From: Rhizobiaceae bacterium
GTDB taxonomy: Bacteria; Pseudomonadota; Alphaproteobacteria; Rhizobiales; Rhizobiaceae
Assembly: GCA_027000565.1 (NCBI GenBank)
Contig: JALTNS010000396.1
Span: 1 to 32,323 of the forward strand
DNA length: 32,323 nucleotides
Reading direction: 5' to 3'
A model generated the notes under the pieces. The model saw nothing but the letters and a program-made list of their open reading frames with translations. It was not told where the DNA came from and did not search any database. The translations under genes were made by a program, and so were the position numbers. Shown here piece by piece: positions 8,587 to 20,287 of this stretch (the stretch's first letter is position 1; each line of letters begins with the position of its first letter).

Positions 8587-10011
8587 TTATGCGCTGGTGC
8601 CGCCGATGGTAATGCCATCAATTCGAACGGTCGGCTGACCAACACCAACCGGCACACCCTGGCCGTTTTTGCCACACATGCCGATACCGGGATCAAGCGC
8701 CATATTATTGCCGATCATTTTTACCCGCTTCATGTCTGCCGGGCCGTTGCCTATCATCATCGCACCTTTTAAGGGCGCGCCGATCTTGCCATTTTCAATG
8801 CGATAAGCCTCGGTGCAGCCAAATACATATTTGCCCGAGGTAATGTCGACCTGTCCGCCGCCAAATGATGCGGCATAAATGCCATCCTTGACCGAGGCGA
8901 TAATTTCATCAGGCTCGTGATCACCGCCCAGCATGTAGGTATTGGTCATGCGCGGCATTGGAATGTGGGCGTAGGACTGTCTGCGTCCGTTGCCGGTGGG
9001 TTCCATCCCCATCAACCGGGCATTCTGCCGGTCCTGCATATAGCCAACCAGAACACCATCTTCGATCAGGACGGTGTTTTCGGTCGGAGTTCCCTCATCA
9101 TCGATGGTCAGCGAGCCGCGCCGCGCGGCGATAGTGCCATCGTCGACAACAGTTACGCCTTTGGCAGCCACCTGCTCGCCCATCAAACCGGCAAAAGCCG
9201 AAGTGCCCTTGCGGTTAAAATCACCCTCAAGCCCGTGGCCGACCGCCTCGTGCAACATGACGCCAGGCCAGCCATTGCCCAACACCACATCAAATGTTCC
9301 GGCCGGTGCGGGGATAGACTGAAGGTTGACCAATGCCTGACGCAGCGCCTCATCGGCACAGTTCTTCCAGGAATGTTCAGTGATGAATTCGCCAAATCCG
9401 CTGCGACCGCCAATGCCGTGAGAGCCGGTTTCCTGCCGATCACCTTCGCCAACGGTGATGGAAACATTGAGCCGCACCAGCGGGCGCACATCGCGCGAAA
9501 TCTCGCCATCGGCACGAATAATCTCGACCACCTGCCAGGAACCGGCAATCGACACCGAAACCTGACGGACTTTGCTGTCCCTGGCCCGCATATAGGCATC
9601 AATATCCTGCAGCAACCGGACCTTGGTTTCAAAAGACGGTTCGCCAATAGGGTTTTCAGGCCCGTAAAGTTTTGTATTGGTGCCGCGAGGTGCTGCCACA
9701 TAGGTGCCTGAATGACCGCTGGCAATGCTTTTAACCGCACCAGACGCGCGTTTCAGGGCCGCCTCGGATAGTTCTCCCGCATGGGCATAGGCCGCGGCTT
9801 CACCGGCTACTGCGCGCAGGCCAAACCCCTGACTGGTATCAAACGTGCCGGATTTCAGTTTGCCATTGTCAAAAACCAGTCCCTCGGACTGGCTGTATTC
9901 GAGATATAACTCGCCATCGTCAGCGCTGTTCAGCGTGTCCTGCATTATCCGTTGCACAGCTTCACGGCTGCAATCGAACGAATTGATAAGATCGGGGGTA
10001 TCCTGGGTCAT
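8587..10011 (-). CDS. tldD: Metalloprotease TldD
   Basis: Zinc motif HEAVGHGLEGD; C-terminal GGGQVDITSGKYVFGCTEAYRIENGKIG. Start trimmed to MTQDTPDLINSF. Confidence 0.95.
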   Translation of the reverse strand: MTQDTPDLINSFDCSREAVQRIMQDTLNSADDGELYLEYSQSEGLVFDNGKLKSGTFDTSQGFGLRAVAGEAAAYAHAGELSEAALKRASGAVKSIASGHSGTYVAAPRGTNTKLYGPENPIGEPSFETKVRLLQDIDAYMRARDSKVRQVSVSIAGSWQVVEIIRADGEISRDVRPLVRLNVSITVGEGDRQETGSHGIGGRSGFGEFITEHSWKNCADEALRQALVNLQSIPAPAGTFDVVLGNGWPGVMLHEAVGHGLEGDFNRKGTSAFAGLMGEQVAAKGVTVVDDGTIAARRGSLTIDDEGTPTENTVLIEDGVLVGYMQDRQNARLMGMEPTGNGRRQSYAHIPMPRMTNTYMLGGDHEPDEIIASVKDGIYAASFGGGQVDITSGKYVFGCTEAYRIENGKIGAPLKGAMMIGNGPADMKRVKMIGNNMALDPGIGMCGKNGQGVPVGVGQPTVRIDGITIGGTSA

Positions 10012-10122
10012 GGGAAGTCCTGTTGCCGGCGATATTGCTCCACAGATAGAGCCGAGACACCGAATTGGCAACCGGCTTGTGAATGCCAATTATCGACTCA
10101 TCACAGCCAACCTAGTCTATTT

Positions 10123-10632
10123 TTACGGAAGTTGGGAAAAACCTTCGCTGAAGCCATTAAGGTCGACCGGAATGCCAATACCTTCTTCCGGCGACTGGAA
10201 CACGATAAATGTCGCGGTTGAGCCGGTTTTCAGGGTATTCAACAGTTTTTCTTCCAGAATCACTTCGGCAAAACAGCCATCGCGCAGGCAGCGAACAAAA
10301 TAGGCGCGGCCGATATCCTTGCCATCAACATTCAACCCGAGCCCATTGGGCAACAGCACACCGAGCGGAGCCAAAACCCGCAAAATTTTGGCCTTGCGAT
10401 CGGCAGTTTTCAGCACCACCACCGAAAGCCCGACTTCCGCCCGGTCTTCGGCCACAACATTTTGCATCAGGGCGCATTGTTCGCTGGTGGCACCGGCAGG
10501 TGTGTCGCAAATGATCGACCACACGCCATGTTTTGAGCGCACCTTGCCGCCCTGCTGGGCTGATGCGATATCAATCTGGCCAGCGACGGAAAAGCCCAGA
10601 ATCAAAAGGCCAATACGAAGAAACTTGATCAT
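10123..10632 (-). CDS. Invasion associated locus B (IalB) family protein, secreted
   Basis: Signal peptide MIKFLRIGLLILGFSVAGQIDIASA, then KHGVWSIICDTPAGATSEQCALMQNV, characteristic of IalB-family proteins beside the cox cluster. Confidence 0.85.
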   Translation of the reverse strand: MIKFLRIGLLILGFSVAGQIDIASAQQGGKVRSKHGVWSIICDTPAGATSEQCALMQNVVAEDRAEVGLSVVVLKTADRKAKILRVLAPLGVLLPNGLGLNVDGKDIGRAYFVRCLRDGCFAEVILEEKLLNTLKTGSTATFIVFQSPEEGIGIPVDLNGFSEGFSQLP

Positions 10633-11155
10633 GTGAATTTTCCGAACCCAATATGAGAATCACCCTGGAGAATCACTCATCGATGATTGTTAAAGAGAAA
10701 CAAAACCGTATCAATTGCCATTCTCCAATGCAACATCGAAGAATGGTGAAGCTGGCTTATGTACCTTGTACAAGTTTTTTGGTTTGAAATATGGCGGCGA
10801 CCAAATGTCATCCAGATGGCGAATAATTCAACTGTGACAGGCCAGTTGTCAGGCATTGGCGCAAACTTCGGGCCAGCGATTATATTAGCAAATCAGCATA
10901 AAAAATTGATCTATGTCAAAAATGCCGCATCTCTGCGACACACCTACCCATTGCAGGCCGCTTAACAATATGGTTCACATTACCAAAGATTAATTCCCGA
11001 AACCGGTTTGCAAAGCAATTTCCGGTGCGGGAAGGGTGGAATTGTCAATCAGGTCATTGTTGACATTGGCATAGCAATTGAGTTTGCATTCCGCCTATTT
11101 GTGATTTGACGATGAAACAGGGTCGATGACCCCGGATTTGGGAGATAGAGACGTG

Positions 11156-12061
11156 ATGAAAAGTATCACGGGATATTTGGCTTTCACAGCCGGATTGTTG
11201 GGCACCGCAGGGACAGCATTTGCGCAAGCCGCAGATTGGGAAATCTGGCATCAGCCAGCCGGATCAGAAATGATGCGGATGATTACGGATTTTGATGAAT
11301 ACACGATGTGGTTCATTATCCCGATCACTCTGTTTGTTCTGGGCTTGCTGGCCTATGTGTTGATCAGGTTCAGCGCCAAGGCAAACCCGACACCATCAAA
11401 AACCAGCCATAACTCGCTGATCGAGGTTATCTGGACCCTTGGACCGGTGGTTATTCTGGTGGCGATTGCGCTGCCGTCCTTCAAGTTGCTGACCGCCCAG
11501 TATACCCCGCCGACAAAACCAGATATTACCATCAAGGCTACCGGTTATCAGTGGTATTGGGGTTATGAATATCAGACCGGCGAAGAGGTTTCCTATGATT
11601 CCGTATTGATCGGCCGTGACGATGGCACCGAGGAATCAAAGGCTGAGGCCATGGCCGAGCGCGAGGAATATGGCAAGTCAGACCTTACCAAATATCCGCG
11701 CCTGCTGGCCGTTGACAATGAACTGGTGGTTCCGGTGAACAAGCATATCCGTGTTCTGGTTACTGCCGGAGATGTTATCCACAATTTTGCACTGCCGAGA
11801 TTCGGCCTTAAAATTGACGCTGTACCGGGACGTTTGAACGAAACCTGGTTCATTGCTGAAAAAGAAGGACTGTATTATGGTCAGTGTTCCGAGCTTTGCG
11901 GCAAGGATCATGCATTTATGCCGATTGCAATTCGGGTCGTATCCGATGCACAATATGCAGCATGGCAAAAAGCAGCTGTTGATGATGTGGAGGAGGCCAA
12001 CAAAGCTTTGATGGCCTCAGTTGCAACATCGAACAAGACAATTCAGGTCGCAAACAAATAG
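11156..12061 (+). CDS. coxB: Cytochrome c oxidase subunit II
   Basis: Signal peptide, two TM helices, CuA motif YYGQCSELCGKDHAFMPIAI. Confidence 0.96.
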   Translation: MKSITGYLAFTAGLLGTAGTAFAQAADWEIWHQPAGSEMMRMITDFDEYTMWFIIPITLFVLGLLAYVLIRFSAKANPTPSKTSHNSLIEVIWTLGPVVILVAIALPSFKLLTAQYTPPTKPDITIKATGYQWYWGYEYQTGEEVSYDSVLIGRDDGTEESKAEAMAEREEYGKSDLTKYPRLLAVDNELVVPVNKHIRVLVTAGDVIHNFALPRFGLKIDAVPGRLNETWFIAEKEGLYYGQCSELCGKDHAFMPIAIRVVSDAQYAAWQKAAVDDVEEANKALMASVATSNKTIQVANK

Positions 12062-12089
12062 TTCGCGAATAATCAGAAGACCAAAATAA

Positions 12090-13706
<1,617 letters not shown>

Positions 13707-13772
13707 TCATAAACTCCGGGCCCTTTCATATTGGCGGGGCCCGGTGTAAAACCGATAGCGAAAGTGAGCCCG

Positions 13773-14717
13773 ATGTCTGTGATCAATGATCATGACCCAG
13801 TTACCGAAATATATATCTCGTCAGCAATGCCGGGGGATTTTTTCGCGCTGTTAAAGCCTCGGGTGATGTCGCTTGTGGTGTTTACGGCACTGGTCGGCAT
13901 GATGGCTGCTCCAGGGGAAATTGATCCGGTTCTGGGTGTTATAGCAATTTTATGTATTGCAATTGGCGCAGGAGCGTCGGGCGCGCTGAACATGTGGTAT
14001 GACGCAGATATTGATGCGGTTATGTCGCGCACAAAATCACGGCCCATTCCATCCGGTGCCATCAGCAAAAGCGAAGCGCTGGGTTTTGGCCTGATACTTT
14101 CAGCTTTTTCTGTTGCAATTCTCGGTCTTGCCGTGAACTGGTTTGCCGCCGGTCTGCTGGCGTTCACCATATTCTTCTATGCCGTGATTTATTCGATGTG
14201 GCTGAAACGCGCGACACCGCAGAATATCGTAATTGGCGGAGCGGCCGGCGCATTCCCGCCCATGATCGGATGGGCAGTGGTCACCGGTGGCGTGAGCCTT
14301 GAAAGCGTAATATTGTTTGCGATTATTTTCATCTGGACTCCACCGCACTTTTGGGCACTGGCACTGTTCAAATCAGATGATTACAAGCTGGCAGAAATTC
14401 CGATGCTGCCGATTGTTGCCGGCGAGGCATCAACCAAAAAGCAGATTTTGGCCTATTCGATATTGCTGGCACCGCTTGGGGTCGCTCCCTGGTTGCTGGG
14501 TTTTGCCAGCATCGCATATGGGGTGATTGCAACTGTGTTCGGGGCTGCATTTTTATGGTTTGCCTGGCGCGTCTACAAGATGGACGAAGCTGATCGCAAA
14601 ATGCTGCCTGCTAAAAAAATGTTCGGCTTTTCAATCCTGTATCTGTTTGTGCTCTATGCAGCGCTGCTGGTCGAATCCCTGCTTCCAAAGCTCTTGAACC
14701 TGATCGGGATAGCTTAA
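13773..14717 (+). CDS. ctaB: Protoheme IX farnesyltransferase (heme O synthase)
   Basis: [23 protein letters not shown]; multi-TM UbiA superfamily; position after coxA. Start trimmed to MSVINDHD. Confidence 0.95.
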   Translation: MSVINDHDPVTEIYISSAMPGDFFALLKPRVMSLVVFTALVGMMAAPGEIDPVLGVIAILCIAIGAGASGALNMWYDADIDAVMSRTKSRPIPSGAISKSEALGFGLILSAFSVAILGLAVNWFAAGLLAFTIFFYAVIYSMWLKRATPQNIVIGGAAGAFPPMIGWAVVTGGVSLESVILFAIIFIWTPPHFWALALFKSDDYKLAEIPMLPIVAGEASTKKQILAYSILLAPLGVAPWLLGFASIAYGVIATVFGAAFLWFAWRVYKMDEADRKMLPAKKMFGFSILYLFVLYAALLVESLLPKLLNLIGIA

Positions 14718-14719
14718 TC

Positions 14720-14881
14720 ATGGAGAACGACATGAAACCGATTGAATTGACTGAGGCGCAGGTCAAATCCAGGCGCAGTCGTAACATTGCTATTGCCCTG
14801 ATCTGCGTCGGATTGGTGGTTATGTTCTACTTGATTACAATCGTCAAACTTGGTCCCTCGATACTTAATCGTGCCCTTTAG
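14720..14881 (+). CDS. CoxF-like small membrane protein of the cox cluster (53 aa)
   Basis: Translated by eye: MENDMKPIELTEAQVKSRRSRNIAIALICVGLVVMFYLITIVKLGPSILNRAL*. Single TM, located between ctaB and ctaG. Absent from the supplied track, probably because of a length cut-off. Confidence 0.8.
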   Translation: MENDMKPIELTEAQVKSRRSRNIAIALICVGLVVMFYLITIVKLGPSILNRAL

Positions 14882-14903
14882 CTAACCGGATAGAGTGCTT
14901 CCC

Positions 14904-15560
14904 ATGAGCCATGAAACTAACGCCATGAACGCGAATGATCTGCCAGCGCCCGAAGAGGACAAAAGCAAGTTTCGCAAAAATGCCAAGGTTGGACTGATTT
15001 GCCTCAGCCTGGCCGGTGCAATGGTTGGTGTTTCATACGCGGCTGTTCCACTTTACCGGATATTCTGCCAGATCACCGGATATGGTGGAACAACCCAAAA
15101 AGCCGAAGAATATAAGGGCAAGGTTTCGGAAAAGGTCTTTACGGTCAGTTTTGATTCAAATATTTCCCGCGAACTGGCCTGGAAATTCAAGCCGAAACAA
15201 CGCGAAGTCAAACTGCGGCTGGGCGAAAAGGTGACAGCCTATTATATGGCAACCAATATCGGTAAGGATACATCCACCGGCGAATCCACATTTAATGTGA
15301 GCCCGCAGGCAGCCGGTCAGTATTTCAATAAGATTCAGTGTTTCTGTTTCACCGAACAAACCCTGGCGGCCGGTGAAAAAGTTGAGATGCCGGTGCTGTT
15401 TTATATAGACCCGGAAATCGTCAACGATCCGCTGTTTGAAAATATCTCGACAATCACATTGTCCTATACGTTCTATCCAAAAGAGCTGGACGAAACAGCA
15501 AAATCAGCAGGATTGAAAAAACCTGCAAACCCCACATCGAAATCTGGACAATCAGGTTGA
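14904..15560 (+). CDS. ctaG: Cytochrome c oxidase assembly protein CtaG (Cox11)
   Basis: VPLYRIFCQITGYGGTTQKA, NKIQCFCFTEQTLAAGEKVEMPVLFYIDPE. Confidence 0.96.
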   Translation: MSHETNAMNANDLPAPEEDKSKFRKNAKVGLICLSLAGAMVGVSYAAVPLYRIFCQITGYGGTTQKAEEYKGKVSEKVFTVSFDSNISRELAWKFKPKQREVKLRLGEKVTAYYMATNIGKDTSTGESTFNVSPQAAGQYFNKIQCFCFTEQTLAAGEKVEMPVLFYIDPEIVNDPLFENISTITLSYTFYPKELDETAKSAGLKKPANPTSKSGQSG

Positions 15561-15634
15561 GCCGATTGAACTAACACAAGCCATCCGAATGCGGGTGGGA
15601 ATTGAACACGAACAAAATAAATTGGGAGCATACC

Positions 15635-16510
15635 ATGGCAGATGCCCATGCTAAAAACCACGATTACCACATTGTAGACCCCAGTCCCTGGCCGTTTATT
15701 GGCGGTATCGGTGCCTTGATTATGGCAATTGGCGGTATCGCCTATATGCGCAGCATCAATGGCGAAGAACTTGTCATGCTGGGTGTTGATCTTGCCGGTC
15801 CATGGATTTTCATTATCGGAACCTTGACCGTCCTTTACACCATGTATGGCTGGTGGAGTGACACCATCAAGGAAGCCCATCAGGGCGATCACACCAAGGT
15901 TGTCTCGCTCCATTTGCGTTATGGCATGATCATGTTCATCGCATCGGAAGTGATGTTCTTTGTGGCCTGGTTCTGGGCATTTTTTGATGCAAGCCTGTTT
16001 ACGGATGAAGCCGCACAGTTTGCCCGTACCGAGTTTACCGGCGGCGAATGGCCACCAAAGGGCATGAGTGTTCTGGATCCAATGGCACTGCCTTTGTTCA
16101 ACACCATCACATTGCTGCTGTCCGGCACCACCATTACCTGGGCACACCACGCGCTGATGAAAAATGACCGCAAGGGCCTGATTGCAGGTCTGACCCTGAC
16201 CATTATTCTGGCGATCATTTTCACCGGTGTTCAGGCCTATGAATATGCTGCGGCACCCTTTGCATTCAGTGGGTCGATTTATGGCGCCACATTCTTCATG
16301 GCAACCGGCTTTCACGGTTTCCACGTGATTGTCGGTACAATCTTTTTGATTGTATGCCTGGTGCGCTCAATGAAGGGCGACTTTACTCCAGAACAGCATT
16401 TCGGCTTTGAAGCGGCTGCCTGGTACTGGCATTTCGTTGACGTTGTCTGGCTGTTCCTGTTCTTCTCTGTCTATGTCTGGGGATCGTGGGGAGCAACCTA
16501 CGCCCACTAG
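15635..16510 (+). CDS. coxC: Cytochrome c oxidase subunit III
   Basis: KNHDYHIVDPSPWPFIGG, EVMFFVAWFWAFFDASLF, GFHGFHVIVGTIFL, YWHFVDVVWLFLFFSVYVWG. Start trimmed to MADAHAKNH behind a GGGAGC ribosome-binding site. Confidence 0.97.
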   Translation: MADAHAKNHDYHIVDPSPWPFIGGIGALIMAIGGIAYMRSINGEELVMLGVDLAGPWIFIIGTLTVLYTMYGWWSDTIKEAHQGDHTKVVSLHLRYGMIMFIASEVMFFVAWFWAFFDASLFTDEAAQFARTEFTGGEWPPKGMSVLDPMALPLFNTITLLLSGTTITWAHHALMKNDRKGLIAGLTLTIILAIIFTGVQAYEYAAAPFAFSGSIYGATFFMATGFHGFHVIVGTIFLIVCLVRSMKGDFTPEQHFGFEAAAWYWHFVDVVWLFLFFSVYVWGSWGATYAH

Positions 16511-16534
16511 AAGACTGTAGAGAATTAATAAATC

Positions 16535-16567
16535 AAGGGCGGTCAATACACTTTGATCGCCCTTTTT
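16535..16567 (+). terminator. Rho-independent terminator between coxC and the DUF983 gene
   Basis: AAGGGCGGTCAA (16535-16546) pairs with TTGATCGCCCTT (16553-16564), a 12-bp stem with one G.U, 6-nt loop, followed by a T run. Confidence 0.85.
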
Positions 16568-16606
16568 GTTGAACAAAACCCGGTACCGACAAATCAAGGA
16601 TTGACG

Positions 16607-16987
16607 ATGGAACCCGCAGGCGGACATTATCCTGTAGTCTCAACACTTAAAGTTGGCTTTGAAGGGTGTTGCCCGCGTTGTGGAGAGGGCAAGCTTTATA
16701 ATGGCCTGCTGGAACCGGCCAAGGGCTGCAACGCCTGTGGGCTTGATTATTCATTTATCGATTCCGGTGATGGTCCGACCGTGTTTGTCATCATGCTGCT
16801 TGGTTTTGTTGTGCTTGGTTTAGCATTGATTGTTGACAGTGCCTATTCGCCCCCGGCGTGGGTGCACATTGTTTTGTGGCTGCCATTAATCACTGTTTTG
16901 GGGATATATGCCATGCGGGTTATCAAAGGCATGCTGATTGCCCAGCAATATACTCACAACGCACAACAGGGACAGCTGGATGACTGA
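16607..16987 (+). CDS. DUF983 family protein
   Basis: Two CxxC zinc-ribbon motifs (CCPRCGEGKLYNG, CNACGLDYS) followed by two TM helices; next to SURF1. Start trimmed to MEPAGGHYP because the track start lies inside the terminator. Confidence 0.9.
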   Translation: MEPAGGHYPVVSTLKVGFEGCCPRCGEGKLYNGLLEPAKGCNACGLDYSFIDSGDGPTVFVIMLLGFVVLGLALIVDSAYSPPAWVHIVLWLPLITVLGIYAMRVIKGMLIAQQYTHNAQQGQLDD

Positions 16988-17744
16988 TGCACAAATGAAT
17001 TCCGGGAAAGGTCGTGGCTGGAAAGGTCTGATCCTGCCGGTATGTATAATTGCTGCTGCTGCCTATATGATATTTCTCGGAAACTGGCAGATGCAACGGC
17101 TGGCGTGGAAAGAAAGTTTGATTGCCAAGGTTGAACAGAACCTGAGCAAGCCGCCTGTAGCCATCGAAAAAATTCAATCATTGCTCAAGAATGGCGAAAA
17201 CATCGAGTATGTGCCAGTGCAGGTCGAAGGGCGCTTCAGGCATGACCTTGAGCAGTACTATTTTGCCACCTTCAGGGAGCAGCCGGGCTGGTATGTTTAT
17301 ACGCCGCTGGAACGCGTCGACGGCAGCGTATTGTTTTTGAACCGCGGATTTGTTCCTATAAACATGAAAGACCCGGCTTTGCGAGCCGAGGGGCAGGTTG
17401 AAGGTATTGTGAAAATTACCGGGCTGGCGCGTACCGCGCCAAAAGAGCGGCCCAACTCTTTCGTGCCAGACAATAATCTGAAAAAGAATGAGTACTTCTG
17501 GAAAAGTCTTGAACAGATGGCCGAAAATACAGGGATACCGGTCGACGGGAAATTATTGCCGTTTTTTGTCGATGCCAATAATGCGCCCAACAAGGGAGGG
17601 CTGCCTGTCGGGGGTGTCACCATGATCAAGTTTCCCAACAGCCATTTGCAATATGCACTGACCTGGTATGGACTGGCGGCAACGCTGCTTGTGGTTGGCG
17701 GTATTTTCATGTTTAAGAGGCGCAAAGAACAATTGGCGTCCTGA
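16980..17744 (+). CDS. SURF1 family cytochrome oxidase biogenesis protein
   Basis: [36 protein letters not shown], and a C-terminal TM. The start ATG overlaps the end of the DUF983 gene. Confidence 0.92.
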   Translation: MTDAQMNSGKGRGWKGLILPVCIIAAAAYMIFLGNWQMQRLAWKESLIAKVEQNLSKPPVAIEKIQSLLKNGENIEYVPVQVEGRFRHDLEQYYFATFREQPGWYVYTPLERVDGSVLFLNRGFVPINMKDPALRAEGQVEGIVKITGLARTAPKERPNSFVPDNNLKKNEYFWKSLEQMAENTGIPVDGKLLPFFVDANNAPNKGGLPVGGVTMIKFPNSHLQYALTWYGLAATLLVVGGIFMFKRRKEQLAS

Positions 17745-17763
17745 ATTTAAACCGGCAGTTTTG

Positions 17764-18759
17764 ATGAAGCCTCAACCAACCATGAAAGTTCAGCTTTGTG
17801 GCCCGCGAGGGTTTTGTGCCGGTGTCGACCGGGCAATTCAAATCGTGGTTCTGGCGTTGAAAAAGTATGGCGCGCCAGTCTATGTTCGCCACGAAATCGT
17901 CCACAACAGATATGTGGTGGAGGGACTTGAGGCAAAAGGCGCAATATTTGTTGAAGATCTGTCAGAAATTCCGGATACCAGTCAGCCTGTGATCTTTTCC
18001 GCCCACGGGGTGCCAAAATCCGTACCGGCAGAAGCGGAGAGCCGCAACCTGATTTATCTGGATGCCACCTGCCCGCTGGTCTCAAAGGTGCACAAGCAGG
18101 CGATGCTTCACATCAAGAGAGGCCGCCATGTGCTGCTGGTTGGCCACAAGGGGCACCCGGAAGTTGTCGGCACCATGGGCCAGTTGCCTGATGGAAGCGT
18201 GAGCCTGATCGAAACTGAAAAAGATGCGGCCGAATTTGTTGTGCCCGAAGGCGCATCCTTCGGCTTTGTCACCCAAACAACCTTGTCCGTGGATGATACA
18301 GCCTCAATCATTGGCCGGTTGCACGAGCGATTTAGCGATCTTGCGGCACCTTCGGCTGAATCGATCTGCTATGCCACCACCAATCGACAGGAAGCGGTAA
18401 AGGCTGCGGCCCCGGGATGTGAATTCTTCTTTGTCGTTGGGGCGCCAAATTCATCCAATTCCCGTCGGCTGGTTGAAGTGGCAAAACGGGCCGGTGCCAA
18501 ACAGGCGATGCTGGTTCAAAATGCCGACGACATTCCCTGGGACAAACTTGCAGAATGCCGGTTGATAGGGATATCTGCCGGTGCATCGGCTCCGGAGGTA
18601 TTGATTGCAACCATACTCGATGAATTCAAGGCAAGGTTTGCGGCCTCAATCGAATTGGCAGAAACCACAATTGAAAATGAAGAGTTTCTGGTGATGCGCG
18701 AGTTGCGCGAAACTCCGCTCGAAGACACAGATATGGCCTTTGTAAATGGGGTGAACTGA
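17764..18759 (+). CDS. ispH: 4-hydroxy-3-methylbut-2-enyl diphosphate reductase
   Basis: Fe-S cysteine contexts [36 protein letters not shown]. Start trimmed to MKPQPTMK. Confidence 0.97.
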   Translation: MKPQPTMKVQLCGPRGFCAGVDRAIQIVVLALKKYGAPVYVRHEIVHNRYVVEGLEAKGAIFVEDLSEIPDTSQPVIFSAHGVPKSVPAEAESRNLIYLDATCPLVSKVHKQAMLHIKRGRHVLLVGHKGHPEVVGTMGQLPDGSVSLIETEKDAAEFVVPEGASFGFVTQTTLSVDDTASIIGRLHERFSDLAAPSAESICYATTNRQEAVKAAAPGCEFFFVVGAPNSSNSRRLVEVAKRAGAKQAMLVQNADDIPWDKLAECRLIGISAGASAPEVLIATILDEFKARFAASIELAETTIENEEFLVMRELRETPLEDTDMAFVNGVN

Positions 18760-18761
18760 CC

Positions 18762-19721
18762 GTGGCGGTTTATACTTCCATCACCGACGAACAGCTGACC
18801 GGATTCCTTGCCGATTACAATATCGGGCAATTATTGTCGTATAAGGGGATCGCCGAGGGCGTTGAGAACAGCAATTTTCTTGTCCATACGGACGCCGGTT
18901 ATTTCATTTTGACTCTCTACGAAAAACGGGTAAATGCCGATGATCTGCCCTATTTTATCGGGCTGATGGATCACCTGTACCGTCATGGCATCAATTGCCC
19001 AAAACCGGTGCGCAACAAGGCTGGCGAGGCACTTGGCCAATTGGCCGGGCGCCCTGCGGCCATGGTTACATTCCTGGATGGCCTGTCGGTCAGCAACCCG
19101 TCGGCTGGCCAATGTGAAGAATTGGGTAAAGCCATGGCCCGTATGCATCTGGCCGGGCAGGATTTTACAGGTTACCGGAAAAATGCGCTTTCAATTGATG
19201 ATTGGCGACCGCTGTTTCACCAGTCGGGCAACAGGGTTGATACGATTGAAGACGGGCTGGGCGCGTTGATTGATTGTGAGCTGGATTACCTGGAGGCGCA
19301 TTGGCCAAAGGGCTTGCCAGAAGGCATCATTCACGCGGATCTCTTTCCCGATAACGTGTTTTTCCTGAAGGAAAAACTGTCGGGTTTCATTGATTTTTAT
19401 TTTTCCTGCAACGATATTCTGGCCTATGACGCAGCGATTTGCATCAACGCCTGGTGTTTTGATGAAGGGGGCCAGTTCAGTTCAACAAAAGCCGAGAAAT
19501 TCTTGTCCGGTTATCAAAGCATTCGAAAGTTTAGTGATGAAGAAAAGAAAGCACTTCCGGTTTTAATACGAGGATCGGCAATAAGATTTTTGCTAACAAG
19601 GATGTATGATTGGCTTAATGTGCCTGATAATGCAATTGTTATCCCCAAAAGCCCGATTGAATACATAATCAAGGTAAAATTTCACCAAACAATAACAAAT
19701 TTCCGGATTTATGGGCTGTGA
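18762..19721 (+). CDS. thrB: Homoserine kinase (APH-fold ThrB)
   Basis: [64 protein letters not shown]. Confidence 0.95.
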   Translation: MAVYTSITDEQLTGFLADYNIGQLLSYKGIAEGVENSNFLVHTDAGYFILTLYEKRVNADDLPYFIGLMDHLYRHGINCPKPVRNKAGEALGQLAGRPAAMVTFLDGLSVSNPSAGQCEELGKAMARMHLAGQDFTGYRKNALSIDDWRPLFHQSGNRVDTIEDGLGALIDCELDYLEAHWPKGLPEGIIHADLFPDNVFFLKEKLSGFIDFYFSCNDILAYDAAICINAWCFDEGGQFSSTKAEKFLSGYQSIRKFSDEEKKALPVLIRGSAIRFLLTRMYDWLNVPDNAIVIPKSPIEYIIKVKFHQTITNFRIYGL

Positions 19722-19752
19722 TAATTCGAAAAAGTTATTGCGGAGAGAAAAT

Positions 19753-20241
19753 ATGGAAATGAAAGCTGTGGAAATCTGGACAGATGGCGCCTGTTCTCCA
19801 AACCCGGGTCCCGGCGGCTGGGGTGTTGTCTTGAGGTTTGGTGATCATTACAAAGAGCTTTGCGGCGGTGAAAAAGACACCACAAACAATCGCATGGAAC
19901 TGAAAGCCGCCATTGAGGCGCTCAAGGCCCTGAAATATCCATGTACCGTCGATATTTATACGGACTCACAATATGTTCGCGGTGGCATTCTTGGCTGGAT
20001 CGAAAGCTGGAAGAAAAACAACTGGCGAACATCTGCCAAAAAACCGGTAAAAAATGAAGACCTGTGGCGCGAGCTTGATATTGCCATCCAGCGCCATGAC
20101 GTTGCCTGGTACTGGGTCAAGGGTCATGCGGGCGACGAAAACAATGAACGTGCCGATGAACTGGCACGCAAGGGTATGGAGCCTTATAAAAAAGCCAAGG
20201 CAGATCCCGAAGAGTTTAATCCGCACGAATATATGGTGTGA
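19753..20241 (+). CDS. rnhA: Ribonuclease HI
   Basis: [67 protein letters not shown]. Confidence 0.97.
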   Translation: MEMKAVEIWTDGACSPNPGPGGWGVVLRFGDHYKELCGGEKDTTNNRMELKAAIEALKALKYPCTVDIYTDSQYVRGGILGWIESWKKNNWRTSAKKPVKNEDLWRELDIAIQRHDVAWYWVKGHAGDENNERADELARKGMEPYKKAKADPEEFNPHEYMV

Positions 20242-20287
20242 TTAATCGGGTTTGAGCATGTCCCGTCGCGGCAAAATGCGGACCGTT

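Noticed and set aside
8917-9711. 264-aa ORF antisense to tldD
   Set aside because: Overlaps the conserved TldD zinc-motif gene entirely; no independent start signal or family.
10765-10780. CTTGTACAAG palindrome followed by TTTTTT as a terminator
   Set aside because: The palindrome has no loop; a real hairpin would have only about 3 bp of stem, too weak for an intrinsic terminator.
10759-10965. 68-aa ORF between ialB and coxB
   Set aside because: No good RBS, product resembles no family, and it lies in the likely cox promoter/5' region; left unannotated.
11060-11088. TTGACA-N17-TTTGCA as the cox operon promoter
   Set aside because: The -35 is good but the -10 is weak, and alphaproteobacterial promoters are too variable to call without TSS data.
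15473-16324. 283-aa ORF antisense to ctaG/coxC
   Set aside because: Antisense to strongly conserved coding sequence; Cys/Gly/His-rich artefact translation.
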